NCBI GenBank assembly: GCA_964512305.1
Contig: CAZEIW010000106.1
Span: 1 to 18,114, forward strand
Direction of reading: 5' to 3'
From: CAZEIW01 sp964512305
GTDB lineage: Bacteria; Pseudomonadota; Gammaproteobacteria; Burkholderiales; Burkholderiaceae_F
Length of the DNA stretch: 18,114 nucleotides
Part shown: one piece after another, positions 13,897 through 18,114 of the stretch
How positions within the stretch are numbered: position 1 is the stretch's first letter
How the letters are laid out: each line of letters starts with the position of its first letter
Program-made: the position numbers and the translations under genes
Notes under the pieces: model-generated
Seen by the model: the letters and a program-made list of their open reading frames with translations, nothing else
Told to the model about the DNA's origin: nothing
Databases searched by the model: none

Positions 13897-15186
13897 ATGT
13901 CGACCATCGTTGAACCAGCGGGTCACGCTCCGAAGGTAGCCCCCGGAGACATCGCCGTCGGCGTCGTAATCGGACGCATGTCGGAGTACTTCGACTATTT
14001 CGTCTACGGCATCGCCTCGGTGCTGGTGTTCCCGGCGGTCTTCTTTCCGTTCGAGCCGCACCTCGAAGGAACGCTGTACTCGTTCACGATCTTCTCGTTT
14101 GCGTTCATCGCCCGGCCGCTCGGGTCGCTGATCTTTCTGCGCATCCAGCGCCGCTACGGGCGCGGTCCCAAGCTGACCGCGGCGCTGTTCCTGCTCGGCA
14201 CCTCGACCGCCGGGATCGCGTTCCTGCCCGGCTACGACTCGCTCGGGCCATCGGCGATCGTCATGCTGTCGATCTTCCGCATCAACCAGGGCCTCGCGCT
14301 TGGGGGCGCCTGGGACGGCATGCCGTCGCTGCTGGCGCTCAGCGCCCCGCCGGACAAGCGCGGCTGGTACGCAATGATGGGCCAGCTCGGGGCGCCGATC
14401 GGATTCATCATCGCGGCCGCGCTGTTCTCGTTCCTCTATGCGAGCCTCGGAATCGACGATTTCCTGTCTTGGGGCTGGCGCTACCCGTTCTTCGTCGCGC
14501 TCGCGATCAATGTCGTGGCGCTGTTCGCGCGCCTGCGGCTGGTGCTGACCCACGAGTTCGACCAGCTTTTCAACGAGCGGGACCTGATGCCGTCCGAGCC
14601 GCGCGAGTTCCTCCGCTCGCAGTGGTACGTGGTCGTGATCGGCTCGTTCGGCGCGCTTGCGAGCTACGCGCTGTTCCACCTCGTCACGGTGTTCCCGCTG
14701 TCCTGGATCCTGCTCTATTCGAAGCAGTCGATCAGCCAGTTTTTGGGCGTCGAGATCGTGGGCGCGTTCCTGGGCGCCGCCGGCATCGTCGCGTCCGGCG
14801 TGATCGCCGACCGCATCGGGCGGCGCAAGATGCTCGCCGTGCTCGCCGCCCTGATCGCCGTCTTCAGCGGCTACTCGCCGACGCTGCTCGACGGCGGCAC
14901 CTTGGGGCAGGACGTGTTCATCCTGGTGGGATTCTCGCTGCTGGGCCTGTCGTACGGCCAGGCGGCCGGGGCGATGAATTCGAGTTTCGAGCCGCGCTTC
15001 CGCTACACCGGGGCGGCGCTCACCGCGGACCTCGCTTGGCTCTTCGGCGCGGGGTTCGCGCCCCTCGTCGCGCTCGGCCTGTCCGCGCATTTCGGGCTCG
15101 GGTACGTCAGCCTCTACCTGCTGTCGGGCGCCGCGTGCACGCTCGGGGCGCTGTGGATCAATCGCACCATGAAAGGCCGCGATTGA
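13897..15186 (+). CDS. MFS transporter, metabolite:H+ symporter type
   Basis: The product has 429 residues with about 12 predicted membrane helices. The second-half MFS motif A is clear: GVIADRIGRR (301-310). In the first half, the loop after helix 2 reads RIQRRYGRGPKL (82-93), a variant lacking the usual Asp. The N-terminus IGRMSEYFDYFVYGIASVLVFPAVFFP resembles the metabolite:H+ symporter (MHS) family, which moves organic acids, osmolytes or sugars with protons. The substrate cannot be told from sequence. ATG 13897 is chosen because it gives the standard short N-terminus; the Shine-Dalgarno (GGAAACGG) is modest. It diverges from cyoA with a 118-bp gap, and its stop overlaps the HAD gene start by four bases (TTGA), so those two are co-translated. 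Upstream in-frame codons run into cyoA. Confidence 0.88.
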   Translation: MSTIVEPAGHAPKVAPGDIAVGVVIGRMSEYFDYFVYGIASVLVFPAVFFPFEPHLEGTLYSFTIFSFAFIARPLGSLIFLRIQRRYGRGPKLTAALFLLGTSTAGIAFLPGYDSLGPSAIVMLSIFRINQGLALGGAWDGMPSLLALSAPPDKRGWYAMMGQLGAPIGFIIAAALFSFLYASLGIDDFLSWGWRYPFFVALAINVVALFARLRLVLTHEFDQLFNERDLMPSEPREFLRSQWYVVVIGSFGALASYALFHLVTVFPLSWILLYSKQSISQFLGVEIVGAFLGAAGIVASGVIADRIGRRKMLAVLAALIAVFSGYSPTLLDGGTLGQDVFILVGFSLLGLSYGQAAGAMNSSFEPRFRYTGAALTADLAWLFGAGFAPLVALGLSAHFGLGYVSLYLLSGAACTLGALWINRTMKGRD

Positions 15187-15884
15187 CGGTCGAGGTGGTG
15201 ATCTGCGATTGCGATGGCGTAATCGTCGACAGCGAGATCCTGGCCGAGCAGGTCCTTGTCGAGCTGCTGGGCGCCTACGCCCCCGTGGTCGAGATCGCCG
15301 CCCTGGTGCGCGACTCGTTCGGCCTGAGCTCGTCGACCATCCTGAAGGCGGCTGAGCGGCGATTCGGCGTTGCGTTCCCGGCGAGCCTCTACGCCGAAGT
15401 GCGCACGCGGACCGACGCGGCGATCGAAACGAGCGTGCAGCCGATTCCGGGCGTCAGGGCCGCGCTCGAAGCGATCGATCTGCCGCTGGCGATCGTTTCG
15501 AACAGCCTGCACCGCATCGTCCGCAGCTCGGTGCGCCGCGCCGGCCTCGAGGATCTCGTGGCGGGGAGGATCTTCAGCGCCGACATGGTGGCCTCCCCCA
15601 AGCCCGCGCCGGATCTCTACCTGCTCGCGGCCGCGAAAATGGGCGTGCCGCCCGGGCGCTGCCTGGCGGTCGAGGACAGCTCCGCGGGAGTGACGGCGGC
15701 GCTCGCGGCGGGCGCGCGGGTGATCGGCTTCACCGGCGCATCTCACGTTCCGCCGGCGCACGCCGAGCACCTGGTTCGGCTGGGAGTGGCTGCCGTCGTC
15801 GGCGCCATGAGCGATCTGCCGCCGGCGGTGAGGCGGATTGCCGCGCACCCGGGCGAAGGCGTCTCGGCCCTGCTGCCACGCTGA
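15183..15884 (+). CDS. HAD-superfamily phosphatase (subfamily IA)
   Basis: The product has 233 residues from a TTG start at 15183 that overlaps the MFS stop; AAAGG lies six bases upstream. In-frame GTG codons at 15195 and 15198 are alternatives but would remove residues just before the active site. HAD motifs are complete: motif I DCDGVIVDS (9-17), with nucleophile Asp9 and acid/base Asp11; motif II Ser106 in IVSNS; motif III Lys140 in SPKPAPD; motif IV EDSSAG (164-169). The helical cap (about 18-90) sits after motif I, typical of subfamily IA. Relatives include phosphogluconate phosphatases (YieH/GppD-like) and beta-phosphoglucomutase-like enzymes, so a small phosphorylated sugar or acid is likely. 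Coupling to the transporter suggests one pathway. Confidence 0.85.
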   Translation: MTVEVVICDCDGVIVDSEILAEQVLVELLGAYAPVVEIAALVRDSFGLSSSTILKAAERRFGVAFPASLYAEVRTRTDAAIETSVQPIPGVRAALEAIDLPLAIVSNSLHRIVRSSVRRAGLEDLVAGRIFSADMVASPKPAPDLYLLAAAKMGVPPGRCLAVEDSSAGVTAALAAGARVIGFTGASHVPPAHAEHLVRLGVAAVVGAMSDLPPAVRRIAAHPGEGVSALLPR

Positions 15885-15890
15885 GGGGCG

Positions 15891-15905
15891 GCCCGCGTCG
15901 CGGGC
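15891..15905. terminator. Weak hairpin downstream of the HAD gene
   Basis: GCCCGC (15891-15896) and GCGGGC (15900-15905) form a perfect 6-bp stem with a GTC loop, six bases after the HAD stop. There is no T run after it, so it may slow polymerase or protect the transcript end rather than act as a full intrinsic terminator. The 77-bp gap to the next gene also has to hold that gene's promoter, if it has one; I see none clearly. Confidence 0.3.
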
Positions 15906-15961
15906 GGTCGCCGGGGTTCGGTTAAGCTCCGTCGGCGTGCCCGCCCCGCGAGGATTCGGCG

Positions 15962-18114
15962 ATGCGATGGTGGCGTGACCAGTTCGAGATCTATCGGGCG
16001 CCCGATCAGAGCTCCGCGGAGATCCGGGGCCGGCACCTGCAGGCGGTGACGCGCCTGACGCCGGTCTCGATGGCCGCGAACCTGCTCAACGGCATCCTCG
16101 TGGTGTCGGCCTTCTGGAACAGCGTCTCCGGCATCGGCCTTCTTGCCTGGTTCGCCACGCTCGCGGGCACCGCGGCGCTGGCGACGATCGCCTGGTGGCA
16201 GCGCAGGGCGCGCCCTCCGGGCGCCGCGAGCCCCGCCGCCATCCGCCGCGCCACGCTTCACGCCGCGCTGCTGGCGTCGATCTGGGCTTTCGTGCCGGGC
16301 GCCTGGTTCGCCGGCGCCGACCCGCAGCACCGCCTGCTGATCGTGGCGCTGACCTCGGGAATGATGTGCGCCGGGGCCTTCACGCTCGCCACCGTTCCGA
16401 CGGCGAGCCTGGCCTACGTCGCGATCCTCGCGGCGGGGTCCGCCTATGGGCTCGCCGCTGCGGGCGAATTGCTCTATGTGTATGTCGGCCTGCTGCTGCT
16501 GAGCTACGCGCTCGTGATCGTCTCGGGCGTGCTGTCCGCCGCGCGGACGTTCACGGCACGGATCGTCTCCGAGCGCGAGGCTGAGCGCCAGAGCCAGATG
16601 GTCGGGCTGCTGCTGCGCGATTTCGAAGAGCACGCGACCGATGTCCTGTGGGAAGTCGACGGCGATGGCCGGTTCACGCACGTGTCGAGCCGCCTCGCGA
16701 TCCTGCTGCGCAGCACGCAGGAGTCCTCGCAGCCGGCGCGCCTGCTCGACCTGCTCGAGGCGAGCCAGGAGCCGGGCGAGACCGACAAGGGCCGCGAGGC
16801 GCTGCGCCAGGCGCTCGCGTCGGACCGCCCCTTCCGTGACATCGTCCTGCCGGTCCAGACTCGGGAGGGCCAGCGATGGTGGTCGATCACCGCCAAGCCG
16901 GTCACCGCCGAGTCCGGCCGCGCGCTCGGCTGGCGGGGCGTGATTGCCGACGTGACGGGGGAAAGGCGGGCGCAGCAGCGGCTGCAGCAGCTCGCGCATT
17001 CCGATCCGCTCACGGGGCTTGCGAATCGCACCGTGCTGCGCGAGCGGCTGGGGCGTTTCGTCGGGCGCGCCGCCGGAGCCAGGCTCGGCGGCGCGCTGCT
17101 GTTCATCGACCTGGACAACTTCAAGATCATCAACGACACGCTCGGGCACTCGGTCGGCGACGCGCTGCTGCAGATCGTGGCCGGCCGACTGCAGGCGGTG
17201 GTCCGCGAACGCGACCTGCTGGCACGCCTGGGCGGCGACGAGTTCGCGATCGTGCTGTCCGACGCGGGCAGCGTGGACGAGGTGGCCGCGATCGCGCAGC
17301 GCCTGCTGCGGGGTCTCGCGGTTCCGTGCGCCTTGCAGGGGCACAGCCTGGCGGTGGGCGCCAGCGTCGGCATCGCGCTGCTTCCGGAGCATGGCTCGAG
17401 CATCGACGACGCGCTCGCCAATGCCGATCTGGCGCTCTACGCCGCCAAGGCGGCCGGCCGCGGGCGCTTCGAGTTCTTCGTGTCGAAGCCCGACGAGCGT
17501 CCGACCCGCCAGGTTGCGATCGAGCAGGAGTTGCGCCACGCCCTGTCGCGGGGCCAGCTGGCGCTCCAATGGGAGCCTCAGATCGACCTCGCCACCTGGT
17601 CGCCGGTCAGGGCCGAGGCGCTGCTGGTCTGGCGCCACCCGGAGCTCGGCCCGATCACGCCGGCAGAGTTCATCCCGGTCGCCGAGGAATCGGGGCTGAT
17701 CGAGGAGATCGGCAGCTGGCTGCTGCAGCAGGCCTGCAGCGAGGCGGCGGCGCTGCCCGGCAGCGTCGGCGTCAACGTCAACGTGTCGCCGGTCCAGCTG
17801 ACGCGGCCCGACTTCGTGGCCAGCGTGGAAGCCGCGCTCCGCACCTCGGGGCTGGCCGCGCAGCGGCTGGAAATCGAGATCGCCGAATCGGTCTTCATCG
17901 ACAACGTGCCCTCGGCGGTGGCGAACCTGCGTCAGCTCAAGCAGCACGAGGTCCGGATCGCACTCGACGACTTCGGCGACGGCTACTCGGCGCTCGGATA
18001 CCTGCGCCACTTCCAGTTCGACACGCTCAAGATCGACCGCAGCTTCGTGCACGAGATGGCGTCGCGCGGCGACACGCTGGCGATCGTGCGAGCGGTCATC
18101 GCGCTCGCCCGCGC
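15962..18114 (+). CDS. Membrane PAS-GGDEF-EAL protein: cyclic di-GMP synthase/phosphodiesterase (3' truncated)
   Basis: 717 residues are visible before the window ends. The start ATG 15962 is preceded by GAGGA (about 15950-15954). Residues 33-195 hold about six membrane helices forming an integral sensor region that I cannot assign to a named family. A PAS-like domain spans about 222-335 (DVLWEVDGDGRFTHVSS). The GGDEF domain (about 350-510) has an intact GGDEF at 424-428, which makes c-di-GMP from two GTP. It also has a product-inhibition I-site RERD at 415-418, with the standard five-residue spacing. The EAL domain (from about 525) has EAL at 552-554, NVNVSP, an EIEIAES segment, DDFGDG (669-674) and KID (690-692), so hydrolysis of c-di-GMP is also likely. 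The last part of EAL is missing. The gene is separated from the HAD gene by 77 bp. Confidence 0.93.
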   Translation, partial: MRWWRDQFEIYRAPDQSSAEIRGRHLQAVTRLTPVSMAANLLNGILVVSAFWNSVSGIGLLAWFATLAGTAALATIAWWQRRARPPGAASPAAIRRATLHAALLASIWAFVPGAWFAGADPQHRLLIVALTSGMMCAGAFTLATVPTASLAYVAILAAGSAYGLAAAGELLYVYVGLLLLSYALVIVSGVLSAARTFTARIVSEREAERQSQMVGLLLRDFEEHATDVLWEVDGDGRFTHVSSRLAILLRSTQESSQPARLLDLLEASQEPGETDKGREALRQALASDRPFRDIVLPVQTREGQRWWSITAKPVTAESGRALGWRGVIADVTGERRAQQRLQQLAHSDPLTGLANRTVLRERLGRFVGRAAGARLGGALLFIDLDNFKIINDTLGHSVGDALLQIVAGRLQAVVRERDLLARLGGDEFAIVLSDAGSVDEVAAIAQRLLRGLAVPCALQGHSLAVGASVGIALLPEHGSSIDDALANADLALYAAKAAGRGRFEFFVSKPDERPTRQVAIEQELRHALSRGQLALQWEPQIDLATWSPVRAEALLVWRHPELGPITPAEFIPVAEESGLIEEIGSWLLQQACSEAAALPGSVGVNVNVSPVQLTRPDFVASVEAALRTSGLAAQRLEIEIAESVFIDNVPSAVANLRQLKQHEVRIALDDFGDGYSALGYLRHFQFDTLKIDRSFVHEMASRGDTLAIVRAVIALAR

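Noticed and set aside
12801..13907. A longer cyoA beginning at 13907
   Set aside because: It would overlap the MFS start and add 43 residues unlike any CyoA N-terminus; ATG 13778 gives the expected length.
15743..18052. A 769-codon - strand frame opposite the HAD and GGDEF-EAL genes
   Set aside because: No motif, and it spans two well-supported genes on the other strand.

Overview
The window is very GC-rich and gene-dense. It carries a quinol-oxidase (cyo) operon, REP-like palindromes of the CCCTCTCCCGC…GCGGGAGAGGG type and no mobile elements. Together these suggest a proteobacterial chromosome, most likely a betaproteobacterium (Burkholderiales or a relative). That assignment is inference from style and gene content; no rRNA or other marker gene is present. 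I see no tRNA, rRNA, CRISPR array, insertion sequence or integrase.

Layout, left to right. (1) 1-138: the 3' end of a CRTAC1-type (ASPIC/UnbV) secreted protein on the + strand. It converges on a 979-residue exported beta-propeller/phosphoesterase fusion (266-3205, - strand). An inverted pair of REP-like hairpins (157-260) sits between the two stop codons. (2) 3377-4324, - strand: an unrecognised exported protein of 315 residues, whose ribosome binding site lies in one arm of a short hairpin. (3) 4490-9710, + strand: a three-gene cassette diverging from it. It encodes a 1292-residue exported TPR-CHAT protein (13 tandem 42-residue repeats followed by a caspase-like CHAT domain), a 62-residue two-helix membrane protein, and a 354-residue secreted protein with an Ig-like N-terminal part and an unrecognised C-terminal part. 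(4) 9730-13778, - strand: cyoABCD, a bo3-type ubiquinol oxidase operon with short gaps or overlaps and no cyoE beside cyoD. (5) 13897-15884, + strand: an MFS transporter diverging from cyoA and overlapping by 4 bases a HAD-superfamily phosphatase. (6) 15962 to the end, + strand: a membrane-bound PAS-GGDEF-EAL protein, cut by the window edge.

How the genes may work together. CyoABCD is a complete four-subunit terminal oxidase whose redox and proton-channel residues are all visible. The MFS gene shares its 118-bp upstream region with cyoA, and a 14-bp perfect palindrome there is a candidate operator. The MFS-HAD overlap suggests that a transported metabolite and a phosphatase belong to one pathway. 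The most interesting accessory locus is the TPR-CHAT cassette with the divergent exported 315-residue protein. All these products carry export signals or membrane segments, so the CHAT protease is predicted to act in the periplasm or at the outer membrane. Most CHAT proteases with a known role act in the cytoplasm. Its substrate and function cannot be read from sequence; the Ig-like neighbour is the obvious candidate partner.
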